From: Paroedura picta
Lineage: Eukaryota > Chordata > Lepidosauria > Squamata > Gekkonidae
Length of the DNA: 64,000 nucleotides
Direction of reading: 5' to 3'
Assembly: GCF_049243985.1 (NCBI RefSeq)
Contig: NC_135386.1
Span: 10,481,501 to 10,545,500 of the forward strand
Position numbers and translations under genes: made by a program. Each line of letters starts with the position of its first letter. Within the stretch, counting starts at the first letter, position 1. Under the pieces are notes generated by a model that saw only the letters and a list, made by a program, of their open reading frames with translations, was not told the DNA's origin and did not search any database. Shown one piece after another: positions 25,315 to 62,590 of this stretch.

Positions 25315-25900
25315 GTATTGTGTCCAGATCACGGGAGGTTTATTCTGCTCTGGTTCGGCCTCACTTGGAGTCCTGTGTTCAGTTTTGGGCACCACAGTTG
25401 AAGAGGGACGTAGACAAGCTGGAGCGTGTCCGGAGGAGGGCAACAAAGATGGTGAGGGGTTTGGAGACCAAGATGTATGAGGAAAGGTTGGGGGAGGAGA
25501 TGACTGAGAGGGGATTTGATAACCATCTTCAAGTATTTAAATGGGTGCCATATAGAGGATGGAGCAGATCCCTCTCTTGCCCCGGAGGGACGGACCATAT
25601 CCAATGGGATGAAATTAATTATTAATTCAAAAGAAATTCCATCTAAACATCTGGAAGAAGTTCCTGACAGTCAGAGTGGTTTCTCAGTGGAACAAGCTTC
25701 CTCGAGAGCTGGTGAGATCTCCATCTTTGGAAATTTTTAAACAGAGGCTGGAGAGCCATCTGACGGAGAGGCTGATTCTGTGAAGAATCAAGGGGCTGGC
25801 AGGTTACATTGGATGAGCGATAGGGTTGTGAGTGTCCTGCATAGTGCAGGGGGTTGGACTAGATGACCCATGAGGTACCTTACAACTCTATGATTCTATG
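25315..25900 (+). mobile_element. CR1 LINE 3' part
   Basis: Codes [20 protein letters not shown], then [20 protein letters not shown], followed by a 3'UTR ending ctctatgattctatgatt. It joins the preceding CR1 piece directly, giving a two-subfamily mosaic. Confidence 0.88.
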
Positions 25901-26547
25901 ATTGTCCACAGGACACAGCTGAAGAGGGCAATGTAACTTTTCTGTTATTCTTTTACAACAGGAGTCCAGACTTGCTCCCATCTACTTGCTTGTTCCAGGT
26001 TTCATGACAGGAACTCCTCCGTGTACGTCAACTGCCAATCAGGTGCAGCGAGTGATCCCAGACTCAGCTCACAATCCAGAAAAGAGAGAGAGTTGGATAG
26101 AGGCCAGCAAAATTAAGGGTATGGAAGAACTATCTCTATAAAAGAATTAGTCACAGGCCATTTTCCTTCTTCCATTTTATTCTCACTACATTAACTACCC
26201 CCAAGGTTGGTTAGACTGACAGAGGAGAAGACAGCGATTGGCCAATGGTAGTAGAATGGGGATTTAAACATTGGTCTCCCAAATCCTCGTTCAACCACTA
26301 CCCCACACTGGCTCACGTGAGTGCAAATCATTTTGACCTCACCGGCCTCTTTCATTCAGGTGTCTCAGAAGTGTTGGTGGGACTGGTCCATGAGGCAGTA
26401 GAGTTCACACAATACCTCAGGAGTTGGCCCTCAGGTCTTCTGAGGTTTCAGCATGTCAGTCTAAAAAAACAGCATCTCTTCCACTTCCCTAGTCTCTTTC
26501 TCTGACTCAAATTAGATTTTGTGCATAGAGCAATACCTCCCATGATT

Positions 26548-26636
26548 GCTTTAGGATGCTTTGGGCTGATCCTGCGTTGAGCAGGGGGTTGGACTAGATG
26601 GCCTGTATGGCCCCTTCCAACTCTATAATTCTGTGA
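26548..26636 (+). mobile_element. CR1 3' tail
   Basis: ctttaggatgctttgggctg to ccaactctataattctgtga, the terminal 90 bp of CR1, directly upstream of the BovB insertion. Confidence 0.85.
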
Positions 26637-26665
26637 TATACAATTAATAGTTTGCTAGTACCCAC

Positions 26666-27308
26666 AATTAATAGTTTGCTAGATGGGGAAGAAATGGAGA
26701 TAGTGACAGATTTTATTTTCCTGGGCTCCAAGATCACTGCAGATGGGGACTGCAGCAAAGAAATTAAAAGACGCTTGCTCCTGGGGAGGAAAGCTATGGC
26801 AAATCTAGACAGCATCCTAAAAAGCAGAGACATCACCCTGCCAACAAAAGTGCGTTTAGTCAAGGCTATGGTATTCCCAGTTGCAATGTATGGCTGTGAA
26901 AGTTGGACCATAAGGAAGGCCGAGCATCAAAGAATTGAGGCTTTTGAACTCTGGTGCTGGAGAAGACTCTTGCGAGTCCCTTGGACTGCAAGGCGAACAA
27001 ACCGGTCAGTCCTAGAGGAGATCAACCCTGACTGCTCTTTAGAAGGCCAGATCCTGAAGATGAAACTCAAATACTTTGGCCACCTCATGAGAAGGAAGGA
27101 CTCCCTGGAGAAGAGTCTAATGCTGGGAGCGATCGAGGGCAAAAGAAGAAGGGGACGACAGAGAATGAGGTGGCTGGATGGAGTCACTGAAGCAGTAGGT
27201 GCAAACTTAAATGGACTCCGGGGAATGGTAGAGGACAGGAAGGCCTGGAGGATCATTGTCCATGGGGTCGCGATGGGTCGGACACGACTTCGCACATAAC
27301 AACAACAA
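26666..27308 (+). mobile_element. BovB (RTE) LINE, 5'-truncated, with ORF2 C-terminus
   Basis: Codes about 200 residues of the BovB ORF2 C-terminus without a stop: FLGSKITADGDCSKEIKRR, MYGCESWTIRKAEHQRIEAF, then WRRLLRVPWTARRTNRSVLE and the GRQRMRWLDGVTE region. It ends in the BovB 3' tail gggtcggacacgacttcgca and AAC repeats. An 8-bp duplication GTACCCAC flanks it (26658-26665 and 27309-27316). The first 17 bp (26666-26682) are not BovB but a second copy of the adjacent target. Confidence 0.92.
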
Positions 27309-27724
27309 GTACCCACTTGCTTCTTCACAGTGAACCTGCAAGGACAAAATAGGAAAAAGGAGGAGGATTGCTGGGTGGGAGGAGACACAAAGTTTCTACG
27401 TAGCGTGTCTTGGGGTATCGAACAGCAGGAGAAAAGTTCAGGGGGTAAACACGGGAACTTCCTGAAAAGAAGGACAAGGTGGGACAGGAGCATGCCTAGA
27501 GTCAAACTGCAAGGACAGAAACATGGAATGGAATTAACTGTAATGATACAGTTTATTATAACGACTAGCCTGAATCTTGGGAGAATTCTAACATTGATAA
27601 TAGACACTCTTGTGGAAACACTGCTGTTGTTTTCGCCTGCCGTCATTTATTTAAATCAGTGCTAAAACTTAATCAGTTTTAATGTTGTATTTTATATCAT
27701 TGTGTACACCGCCCTAAACTGGCT

Positions 27725-28400
27725 TGCCGGGGAGGCAGTCTAAAAATCACACGCCCCTGCTGGACCGCCTGTCCCTCTACGCCCCCTCAGGGCCCTTTCC
27801 TCTGCAGGAGAGAACTTATTAGTGATCCCTGGCCTGCGGGAGGTATGCCTGGCCTCAACCCAGGCCAGGAACATTTCGGTCCTGGCCCTGACCTGGTGGA
27901 ATGAGCTCCTGGGGGAGCTGAGGCCCCTGTTGGAGCTTTCCCAGTTCTGCAGGGCCTGCAGTACAGAGCTCTTCCACCAGGCCTTTGGTTGAGACCAGGG
28001 CAGTTAGAGCTCCCCCCCAAATTGGCTAGATCAGGGGTAGTCAACCTGGGGTCCTCCAGATGTTCATGGACTACAATTTCCATGAGCCCCTGCCAGCAAA
28101 TGCTGGCAGGGGCTCATGGGAATTGTAGCCCACGAACATCTGGAGGACCCCAGGTTGACTACCCCTGGGCTAGATCATCAGACCACTCCCCTACCATCTA
28201 TTCCCTGAGGTACAGGACACTGGGACATCTGCTGAATGGGGAGGGGGCAGAAAGTTAGTTTTTGCCGGCTGGGGAGGGATATTTCTTGTTTTATCGGGGG
28301 GGGGGTGTTGTTGTGGGGGTTTTATTGTGTTACCTGACACAAGCCGGCTTGTCTGGGAGTGGGGGGCAATAAATAAACAAGCAAGCAAGCAAACAAACAA
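27725..28400 (+). mobile_element. LINE-like repeat, C-terminal coding remnant
   Basis: One frame reads VLALTWWNELLGELRPLLEL then SQFCRACSTELFHQAFG-stop (27880-27991), like the WNxLP...F...LF tail of several LINE ORF2 proteins. It ends in an aataaataaacaagcaagc tail and is split by the MITE at 28032. Family not identified. Confidence 0.5.
28032..28167. mobile_element. Palindromic hAT MITE (family P)
   Basis: 136-bp foldback with duplication GGCTAGAT (28024-28031, 28168-28175), inserted in a LINE-like repeat. Confidence 0.92.
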
Positions 28401-28848
28401 ACAAAATTTGACTTTGTCGAGACAACCTCTGCACGACAGAAATTATTGCCCTTGAAAGAGTTGCTGCAGCTGTATAGATTCCAACATGAAAACATCAAGT
28501 GCCTCCCTTCAGAAATGGCCTGAAATGAGCCTCCTTAGATAGCCTGAGCGGGACTGAGGCCTGCCAGAGCTTCATCCCTCTGCTGAAGATGACACAGATT
28601 TAAAGGGCCAATGTGCTTTTTATTCCAGCCATAACCCCTGGCACGTTTGGATGGGTGGTGCCCATAATCTTCGACAGCAGGGAGTTCTAGATAGCGGAGA
28701 GCAAAGCGGAAATAATAATTCTTCTTTTCCCTTTTGCCTAAAGGTTAGGCAAGACACCCCCCTCTCCCTTGCTTGTTCCCCAAAGCCCTCGTCTCCTGGG
28801 CCCTACAATCCCACATTGGTCAGCTGTTTCTTTTGTCGTGTTCCGCAG
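28401..28848. other. Presumed CTXND1 intron
   Basis: Unique DNA ending in the pyrimidine-rich acceptor of the CTXND1 coding exon. Confidence 0.45.
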
Positions 28849-28899
28849 GTGTACAATGATGGTAGCAGTAGGAACCGGGCCCGATGCGGAGAGACATGA

Positions 28900-29082
<183 letters not shown>

Positions 29083-29530
29083 TGGGGCGAGGGAGGCAGG
29101 GCAAGGAATACACAAGAATCTGGACCAACCAGAAGCACACAAAATGGATGGCCCCTTCCTCCCAGTGAGGGGGTGGAGTCTTATCCAGCTACTCCAAGAC
29201 TGCATCAGTTCTGGTGACGGCACGCCGGTTTCCGCACAAGGCCTATTGGGGGCCCCAACTTCCAACGTATTTGTATGTGGTGATCTCCGAGTTTTAACAA
29301 GACAAAAAAGAATGTCAGTGTTCTGTCAAAGCACAAAAGCTGTCTAGGCTTTTCTCCTTCCCAGCTTTTTTGCCGACTAAGCGCCTTCTCCCCACTGAAA
29401 TCAATTTCGTTTTTAATTGAAAGCAAGCGCACAACAGCTTAAGGGCAAAAGGACTGCGGATGCCTGAAGCACAACAGCTGGGTGTAGGGAGGTGGATTAA
29501 AAGTGTGCCGTAAACAGATGCACAAAACAC

Positions 29531-29536
29531 AATAAA
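29531..29536 (+). terminator. Candidate CTXND1 polyadenylation signal
   Basis: AATAAA about 450 bp after the CTXND1 stop and before the SINE/MITE block. Motif only. Confidence 0.4.
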
Positions 29537-29673
29537 TCCTGGCCTGTGTTTAATTTCTAATAACCATGGAGCACAAAGGGAGAAGAAAGGCACGCCGCAA
29601 ATAGTCATCGATGTATACACATCTGAGAAAGTGTCCAGCAGTGCATTTATCTGCATTTATCTGTCTAGATCAG

Positions 29674-29958
29674 ATTAGAGCCTCTTGTGGCGCAGAGTGG
29701 TAAGGCAGCCGCCTGAAAGCTTTGCTCATGAGGTTGGGAGTTCGATCCCAGCAGCCGGCTCAAGGTTGACTCAGCCTTCCATCCTTCCGAGGTCGGTAAA
29801 ATGAGTACCCAGCTTGCTGCTGGGGGGTAAACGGTCATGACTGGGGAAGGCACTGGCAAACCACCCCGTATTGAGTCTGCCATGAAAACGCTAGAGGGCG
29901 TCACCCCAAGGGTCAGACATGACTCGGTGCTTGCACAGGGGATACCTTTACCTTTACC
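29674..29958 (+). mobile_element. Sauria-type tRNA-derived SINE, full length
   Basis: A tRNA-like head (cttgtggcgcagagtggtaa, B box ggagttcgatccca), a middle part with gaggtcggtaaaatgagtac, and a tail ggtcagacatgactcggtgc that resembles the BovB end, finishing in ACCTTT repeats. A perfect 18-bp duplication (29656-29673 and 29959-29976) flanks it, so it is young. The SINE name is by resemblance. Confidence 0.88.
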
Positions 29959-29973
29959 TTTATCTGTCTAGAT

Positions 29974-30294
29974 CAGGCTTTCTCCACCAGGGCCCTGGAA
30001 GGGCTTCCCAGATGGGTGGGAGTTAATAATTTTCATATATATATATTTAAAATTTGTTAACCATCTATCAGGTGATATGACAATATATGGTCATATCAAC
30101 CTCTCCGCCCCCGCTTCCAAAATGGCCAGTGATGGGTCTGGAGGGGGTGGGTAAGGGAGGCCATGGGTGGGCATGTCCACAGCTCTGCTTCCCAACCATA
30201 TTCTGCATGATAACACCACTTCTAGGATTTCTGGAAGGCTGAAGAATGTTTCAGGGGTCTCCCGATGGCCAAAAAGTTGACAATGGCTGGTCCA
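29974..30294 (+). mobile_element. hAT-like MITE (family Q), 321 bp
   Basis: Starts CAGGCTTTCTCCACC and ends in aaaagttgacaatggctggt, a weak inverted pair. Interior with gatgggtgggagttaataat, atatatggtcatat and ggtctggagggggtgg. Duplication GTCTAGAT (29966-29973, 30295-30302), again nnnTAnnn. Confidence 0.75.
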
Positions 30295-30431
30295 GTCTAG
30301 ATATATAGAGCTCAGGTCCCAAAGTCTTGACACACTGTAGCATGAGCCGAGGAACAATTGTCTTAAGAACAGGGTCTTTCACATAGCAGCAGACCTGATT
30401 CTTGGTGAGGAAGGTCATTGCACCTTGACAG

Positions 30432-30600
30432 TCACTGCATCTTGTCCATGTTAGCCCACCCTTGTCCGATCTCAGAAGTTAAGTAGGGCAGGTCCTGGTT
30501 ACTACTTGGATGAGAGACCAGGAAGGGCCCCTGTGCAGAGGCAGGCAATGGCAAGCCACCTCTGTTCATCTCTTGCCTTGAAAACCCAACGGTGGCCAAA
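30432..30600 (+). mobile_element. 5S rRNA-derived SINE
   Basis: The head reads like 5S rRNA: gatctcagaagttaagtagg, then ctggttactacttggatgag and agacca. The shared tail gcaatggcaagccacctctg, ttgccttgaaaac follows. This puts it in the SINE3 class, with a 5S-type internal promoter. Confidence 0.78.
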
Positions 30601-30653
30601 CTGGCTCTCCAGATGTCCATGGGCTACAATTCCCATGAGCCCCTGCTAGGGCA
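30597..30653. repeat. Single arm of the palindromic MITE
   Basis: caaactggctctccagatgt to catgagcccctgctaggg; one arm only. Confidence 0.7.
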
Positions 30654-31483
30654 CCCAGTACATGTGATGCTGAAATTCTGTGATCCAAACGCGACATGTT
30701 TCTTTGGGGCTTCCAAAGCAGGGGTGTATGTGTGGGGAGGTTAATAGGGATTAAGGTCATGGCACTGAACAAAGGAGGATTGAACGCCTCTGGTTTGGAA
30801 TCAATCCCAAACGCCCACAACTTTAAGTTGTGGGTGAGAAAAAGAAGTCTTCACACCATACCAGTCTTTTCCCCACTCCTAGAGTGCAAACCAACTGGGG
30901 AGATGTGCATTTTAGGCAGGACTCTAACATTCCTCTCCCAATGCTGTAACCCCCCTGGCTGCTTTACAAGCCCCAAAGGTACATCTGAAGTTACAGTCTG
31001 AGGGTATCCTGGGTATTTTGACCCTCAGTGTAGACTTTACATCCTCTCTGGTATAAGTATTGCCATTTATTTGCAATGTGCGGAAATGGAGCGCCATTCT
31101 CGGGCGTGCTTCTCGAGGCCGAATCCATTTGGCTGTCCAGTGGTAGTCAATGCAAACTGACGAACCCCATCACCACTGAGAGCTGCCCAGCCTTACTCTG
31201 CCTCTACCCAGGGCACTGGGAACGAACAAGCCCTCTAATATGTATAACTTGCTTTCTGTAATGACAGAGGTTGTGATAAAATACAACACATGGAGCAAAT
31301 AATCTGACCTCAGACCACTTCCTATCTTGTTTCCAGGTGCTGAGTGGCAACTGAATGAACTGGAGGGCTGTCAGGCCTCCCTAGCCACCGGCAGCAGAGT
31401 GTGGGGAGGCAGGGTTGGGGAATTCTGGGAGATTTGGGGGTGGAACCTGTGGAGGGCAGGGGGCCAAGTGGGATGCAGTGCTA
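30654..31483. other. Intergenic, no gene seen
   Basis: Unique DNA; no coding signal. Confidence 0.45.
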
Positions 31484-31566
31484 TAGAATGCTTAGGGCTG
31501 ATCCTGCGTTGAGCAGGGGGTTGGACTAGATGGCCTGTATGGCCCTTCCAACTCTATGATTCTATA
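31484..31566 (+). mobile_element. CR1 3' tail
   Basis: Terminal 80 bp of CR1 ending aactctatgattctatag. Confidence 0.85.
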
Positions 31567-32084
31567 GGATGCACCCTCAAAAGCATCCGTTTTCTCCAGG
31601 GACTCTGACCTCTATAGTTAGAAATGAGCTGTAATTTCAGAGGACCACCAGGTCCCACCTGAAGGCTGACTTTCCTAATAAGTGGGATGGGGAGGGCAAG
31701 ATACATCATCATCAGTAAAACTTATAAAACCAAAACTGACAAGTCACCCACTTCCTGATTGGCCCTCAGCCAGGAATGGCCCGTCAGGTAGTTTAGACCC
31801 AATCGGGAGATAGTCCTCAGCCAGGAAGGGCTTAAAAAGGTTTTAGAAGCTTGCTGGGTGGAAGAGAAGCTAGCTGTGGAGCATTCTTTGCCGTTGCTCT
31901 GGCCTCTTTCAACTTGGAGGGCATGGGGAGGCAAGCTGGGGCAGCCTCTGTGAGTCTCCTGGAGGTGGGAGGCTGCACAAGTCCCAGAAATGGCCCTCAG
32001 CTGACCCTCCTGGATCCAGGGTGCTGAAGAAATGCCTTTTCCCTGGGAACGCTTACTCATGAGTAAGTGATGGCTCTCATCCAG

Positions 32085-32400
32085 GGCTGGTTCTGCACTT
32101 ATTTGTTTATTCTATTGTGGATCCTGCTGAATTCAGATTTATTTGAACTCTGGTCTTCCTCTAGCCCCCCCCCCACCCCGAACAGAAAAGTGTTTTGCGT
32201 GTGATTAGGGGAAGCTCAGAAGGGTCCAAGTGCAGCAGGAGCCTCTTTCTTTCTTTTCTTGAAGGGGAGGGGGGTGAAGATTGGAGACAGAAGAGGAGGG
32301 GGAATAAATCCTAGAGGCAAATCTCTGCCTTTAAGGGAAGCCTTGCAACCTGGGAACGAGGAAGCCTGACTCCCTGGCCAATCAAGGCTTTTCTACAGTG
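32085..32400 (+). repeat. Unclassified repeat R1, copy 1
   Basis: Shares the blocks tttgtttattctattgt, ctttctttcttttcttgaag, agaggaggg and ggcttctc/aaggctttt with 48375-48730 in the same order. Contains no coding signal. Confidence 0.65.
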
Positions 32401-33617
32401 TTGGAAGCTCCAGGCAGCAAGTGAGTTCAGGAAAAGCAGAGAGCTGCACCTTTATTGTGAGAACAGTTTCTAACAGGACTGTGACTAGCCCAAGGTCACC
32501 CAGCACATGGAGGAGCAGGGAATGAAATTGACTGGAAAACAGTCATCTTTGAATCGCATGTGAGAAAATGTCTCTGCTGAATTTATTTTAAGTAACAGAA
32601 CAAATTACTTTCCTTCTCAGAGCAATTCTTCCAAATCAAGGGCAGTCATGCTCAGAACCCACCACTTGCTGGAAACCTATTGAGAATGTATTATCTAATA
32701 CAACGAATGGCTTCAGCAGAAAATGATGGCACGTCATCCATCTCTAATAAGCATTTATTTTCTAAAAAAAAAAAAAGGCTTGCTCTAAACTTGGTTCTTA
32801 GAACTTTATGTTCTAAGCAAAAGGATCCCCCCCCCCGCCCCGAGCAGCCAAAATACTGGAATTCGGGTCACCTGGATTCAAGATAACAAATGGGATTCTG
32901 GTGGGGGGGAGGGGGTCTTCGCCCAGGGTCCTTGCTGGACAGAGTGTTTAGCGAGAAACTGAATGAGCCCTTAATAAATGTGCAGAGAAGCTGGCCACTA
33001 GAAGTGTTGCTGGAAAGGGGGCAGCCCAGAGTCCATTGCTCAGGCGAGACACACCTGCACCACTCCATCCCCACGTCTGCCAACATTGCTCATCTCCAGA
33101 CTATAAGGATCAGTTCCCCAGGTGAAAACAGCCGCTCTGAGGCACGGTGCCCTCTTAAGCCTCACTCCCAAACTGCAAAGAATATTTCAAACTCTGGGGT
33201 AGCCAGCCTCCCAGGTGGGGCCTGAGAAAAGGCCGTGAGGGGGCATAAATGGGGGTGGGGAGTGTAACAAAATTTATTCTGACACAAAGGTCCCCGTTGT
33301 CACAAAAGGTCACAAAAACAGCTTTGAAATATTATCAGACCAGTTGAACTTTCCAAAATGAGCTTTGAATAGGTGCTGGTAAAAAAAAAGCTATTTTCCG
33401 GAAATATAATCCCTTTCTTCCGAAATCAGAAAACATATATATCACGCCAACAGAGTTGAGCTTTGAGAGACTAGATTTTCTCCCCTTTCCCTTCTAATCT
33501 CCAGATGGAACATGGAGAAGCACAGCTCATCTCCAGACTACAAAGAGCAGCTCTCAAGTTGAAAATGGCGGCTTCGGAGGGGCGACTGAGGCAGTGTGCT
33601 CTTTTGAGGCCAAGGGT
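32401..33617. other. Intergenic, no gene seen
   Basis: A 111-codon frame at 32890-33225 has biased composition and no family. An old SINE scrap lies at 32470-32550 (gcccaaggtcacccagcaca). Confidence 0.4.
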
Positions 33618-33982
33618 GCCATATGGGAGATGGAGCAGCGTTGTTCTCTCTGGCCCCGGAGGAACAGACCAGAACCAATGGGATGAAATTAATTCAAAAC
33701 AAATTCTATCTAAACATCTGGAAGACGTTCCTGACAGTTAGAGCGGTTCCTTAGTGGAACAGGCTTCCTCGGGAGGTGGTGGGTTCTCCATCTTTGGAGA
33801 TTTTTAAACAGAGTCTAGATAGCCCTCTGACAGAGAGGCTGATTCTGTGAAGGCTCAAGGGGGTGGCAGGTTACAGTAGATGAGCGAGAGGGTTGTGAGT
33901 GTCCTGCATAGTGCAGGGGGCTGGACTAGATGACCCATGAGGTCCCTTCCAACTCTATCATTCTATGATTCTATGATTCTAC
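33618..33982 (+). mobile_element. CR1 LINE 3' end
   Basis: Last ORF2 codons and 3'UTR of the subfamily at 25.3 kb, ending in repeats of attctatg at 33958-33982. Confidence 0.88.
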
Positions 33983-34069
33983 GAAGAAGCCCAGCAAGAC
34001 CTTGTCCATGGGTCTGCTTCTACTGAGTTGTATACAGTACTTCTTACCTGCCTCAAGTTTTTCATCTGA

Positions 34070-34288
34070 AGATAACTGGAAGCCACTTTGAGACTCCTTC
34101 TGGTAGAGAAAAGTGCCATATAAGAACCAAGTCTTCTCCTTCTGTAATATCAGGGCTCTCTTAGCCTCACCCACTTCCCAGGATGTCTGTTGTGGGGAGA
34201 GGAAAGGGAAGGCGACTGGAAGCCACTTTGAGACTCTTTCAGGTAGAGAAAAGCAGCATATAAGAACCAAGTCCCTTCCTTCCTTCCT
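34070..34288 (+). mobile_element. Two tandem 3' modules of the tRNA-headed SINE
   Basis: Modules join at cttctccttctgtaatatca (34130-34150); no head; ends in CCTT repeats. Confidence 0.8.
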
Positions 34289-34546
34289 TCCTCTCTCTCA
34301 TTTTGACATATCCTGCCACTCTCCATGGACTCGCGATGTATTACACAAGAAACAGATTAAAACCCCCTTAAAACATTCCTAAGTCCCCAATACCATAAAA
34401 ACCCATAAAAAACTCTCTCTGGGCTCCAACCGCTGAGTGGGATGGGAGATTCCAGGATGAATGCCATCACAGCTGGATTTGTCTCCTCCTTTTCCAGTAA
34501 TGCCAGCAGCTGAGACACAACCTAAGTGACAGGCTGTGGCATAAAG

Positions 34547-34682
34547 CAGGGGTAGTCAACCTGTGGTCCTCCAGATGTCCATGGACTACAATTCCCATGA
34601 GCACCTGCCAGCGTTTGCTGGCAGGGGCTCATGGGAATTGTAGTCCATGGACATCTGGAGGACCACAGGTTGATTACCCCTG
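34547..34682. mobile_element. Palindromic hAT MITE (family P)
   Basis: 136-bp foldback with duplication GCATAAAG (34539-34546, 34683-34690). Confidence 0.92.
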
Positions 34683-34690
34683 GCATAAAG

Positions 34691-35284
34691 CACTGAGGGA
34701 GGGAGAGTGGAGGGGGGGCCACAATGGTCCCTGAGTGGGGGATATCCCACCAGCAGGCAAAAGGCCGTCTGGTTTCATCAGCGGTGTCACCGTGGAGTGG
34801 AATACCCCTGCTCAGGGTCAATCACCTCCTGTTTTAAGAAGTGAATCCTCAGCTACCGTTCTTCAGGTTTTATTATATGGAAAGATTATAAATAAACAGC
34901 CCACCTCTCAAGGCTGTTGAGGAGAAAACGCTGAGTATGAACTCTCCGATGCAATGCAAGATATAAATTTCCAGAATACATGGAGAAACATATGATGCAG
35001 ATCGGAACATGTGATTTCTTTTCATGTGAGGTCTTAGTAGGAATGAAGGGAGAGAGAATCTTTGCCTGGGGGGTTGTGCTATTTCAGTTCCTAAGTTCAT
35101 TGGGTGGCTTTCGCCTGGTCACCTAATGTTTGTTCACAAGTAATTGGAAGAACAAAGTTCACAGATTCTACCAGAAGAACCTGAGAAGAAGTTACACTAC
35201 TGTATAAAACTCCCTTCTACTAAATCAGATGCTTGGGCCATCAAGGTCAGTATCATCCAATAAACAAAGCAAAAGGATGAGGAT
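34691..35284. other. Intergenic, no gene seen
   Basis: Unique DNA downstream of FAH; contains TTTATT at 34869 (AATAAA in FAH sense). Confidence 0.4.
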
Positions 35285-35465
35285 TCATAGAATCATGGAA
35301 TTGGAAGGGGCCATCCAGGTCACCTAGACCCACCCCCTGTTCAATGCAGGATCAGCCTCAAGCATCCAGGATAAACCTCTGTCCAGCCACTGCTTGAAGA
35401 CCACCAGTGAAGGGGAGCTCACCACCTCCTTAGGCTGCCTATTCCACTGCTGAATTACTCAGGGT
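35285..35465 (-). mobile_element. CR1 3' tail
   Basis: tcatagaatcatggaattgg to ctgctgaattactc, a 3' end on the minus strand between FAH exon 14 and the intergenic region. Confidence 0.85.
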
Positions 35466-35685
35466 TCACTGAAATGCAGCACCAAAACAGCTGGACTCAC
35501 AATGACAATCTGCTTTGTTAAAATGCATGATTATGACAAAAAAACAAGAACTGAGTCTATTACAAAAATTTAGTGGTTTAAAAGCTTTTTGTTCTAATAA
35601 GTCATCATGGCAAACACAGGAAGAAACGCACTAAGAAAGGGATTTCTCCTGCCCCTTCCTCTCAGATAGCCTTAAAAGAAGATAC

Positions 35686-61662
<25,977 letters not shown>

Positions 61663-61759
61663 CTCCAGCCCCGGCGGCGGCGCGGGACAGAAAGAGAAGC
61701 GCCAGCTGTGGCCTCGGAGTCTGCGCACTGGGCGAGCCTCCCCCGGTTCCGGATTGACA

Positions 61760-61764
61760 CCAAT
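61760..61764 (-). promoter_or_regulatory. Inverted CCAAT box of FAH
   Basis: ATTGG in the FAH sense, inside gattggtgtcaat, about 98 bp upstream of the start codon. This is a standard NF-Y spacing; motif match only. Confidence 0.5.
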
Positions 61765-61784
61765 CAGACCTCGACTCTCCGCCT

Positions 61785-61790
61785 CCGCCC
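61785..61790 (-). promoter_or_regulatory. GC box (Sp1-type) upstream of FAH
   Basis: GGGCGG in the FAH sense within gggagggcggaggcggag, about 25 bp upstream of the CCAAT motif. Motif match only. Confidence 0.45.
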
Positions 61791-62040
61791 TCCCTTGGCT
61801 GGCGGGCCCGGCCAGTTAAGCAATGCTGGTCCTTGGCCGCGAACTTCGCCACGTGGGAAAAGTTTTAAAGGAGCGGAGATGGGCTTCCTGGCTGCCGGGG
61901 AGGGAGCATTGCGTGCAAGCAGTGCATGGAGAGCCAGGCCAGCGTGGCATGGGGCATGACGCGACACACTTGTGCACAGGGGTCTTTCAGCCAGAGGGGT
62001 CCTTTTCGTTTTTCTGTTCGTTTGCACCAACCGTATAGAA

Positions 62041-62176
62041 CACGGGTACTCAAACTGCGGCCCTCCAGATGTCCATGGACTACAACTCCCATGAGCCCCT
62101 GCCAGCAAATGCTGGCAGGGTCTCATGGGAATTGTAGTCCATGGACATCTGGAGGGCCGCAGTTTGACTACCCCTG
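62041..62176. mobile_element. Palindromic hAT MITE upstream of FAH
   Basis: 136-bp foldback (AAACTGCGGCCC subfamily) with duplication GTATAGAA (62033-62040, 62177-62184), about 380 bp upstream of the FAH ATG. Confidence 0.92.
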
Positions 62177-62257
62177 GTATAGAACTTTTTCTAATTGCAC
62201 TGGTTCGGTGCTTATCAGTTTTGCAGGCAGCAAAAATAACTCAGATCTGGACAGTCC

Positions 62258-62392
62258 GGGGCCTATTCTGCACACATCGGATGATGCACTTTGAATGCGC
62301 TTTAGAAGGAGATTGTCCCGCTCCGCAAAAGGACAATCCAGCGGCCAACGCACATCGAAAGTGCATTATCCGATGCGTGCAGGATGGGATCT
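62258..62392. mobile_element. Second foldback MITE upstream of FAH
   Basis: Inverted arms: ctattctgcacacatcggat gatgcacttt at the left versus aaagtgcattatccgatgcg tgcaggat at the right, with a 60-bp centre. Family not recognised. Confidence 0.65.
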
Positions 62393-62590
62393 CGTGAACT
62401 GGATCTCGTCAGCTCGCGGGTGTGCGAAGTTGGATCTGCAATTTGGACGCTAGAACTCTGTGGGATACTCCGCCCGCGACACCCACGCAAGTGACGATAA
62501 ACCGCTTCTAAACATATTTTGCCTTGAAACTATAAAGGTTAACAGAAGGTGCCATGTCCCTGCTATACAGCTCTGCCACAAACAGGTTAC

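Noticed and set aside
26927-27646. 239-codon open frame on the minus strand
   Set aside because: Antisense shadow of the BovB coding remnant.
30432-30500. Possible 5S rRNA gene
   Set aside because: Only part of 5S is present and it is fused to a SINE tail that recurs elsewhere.
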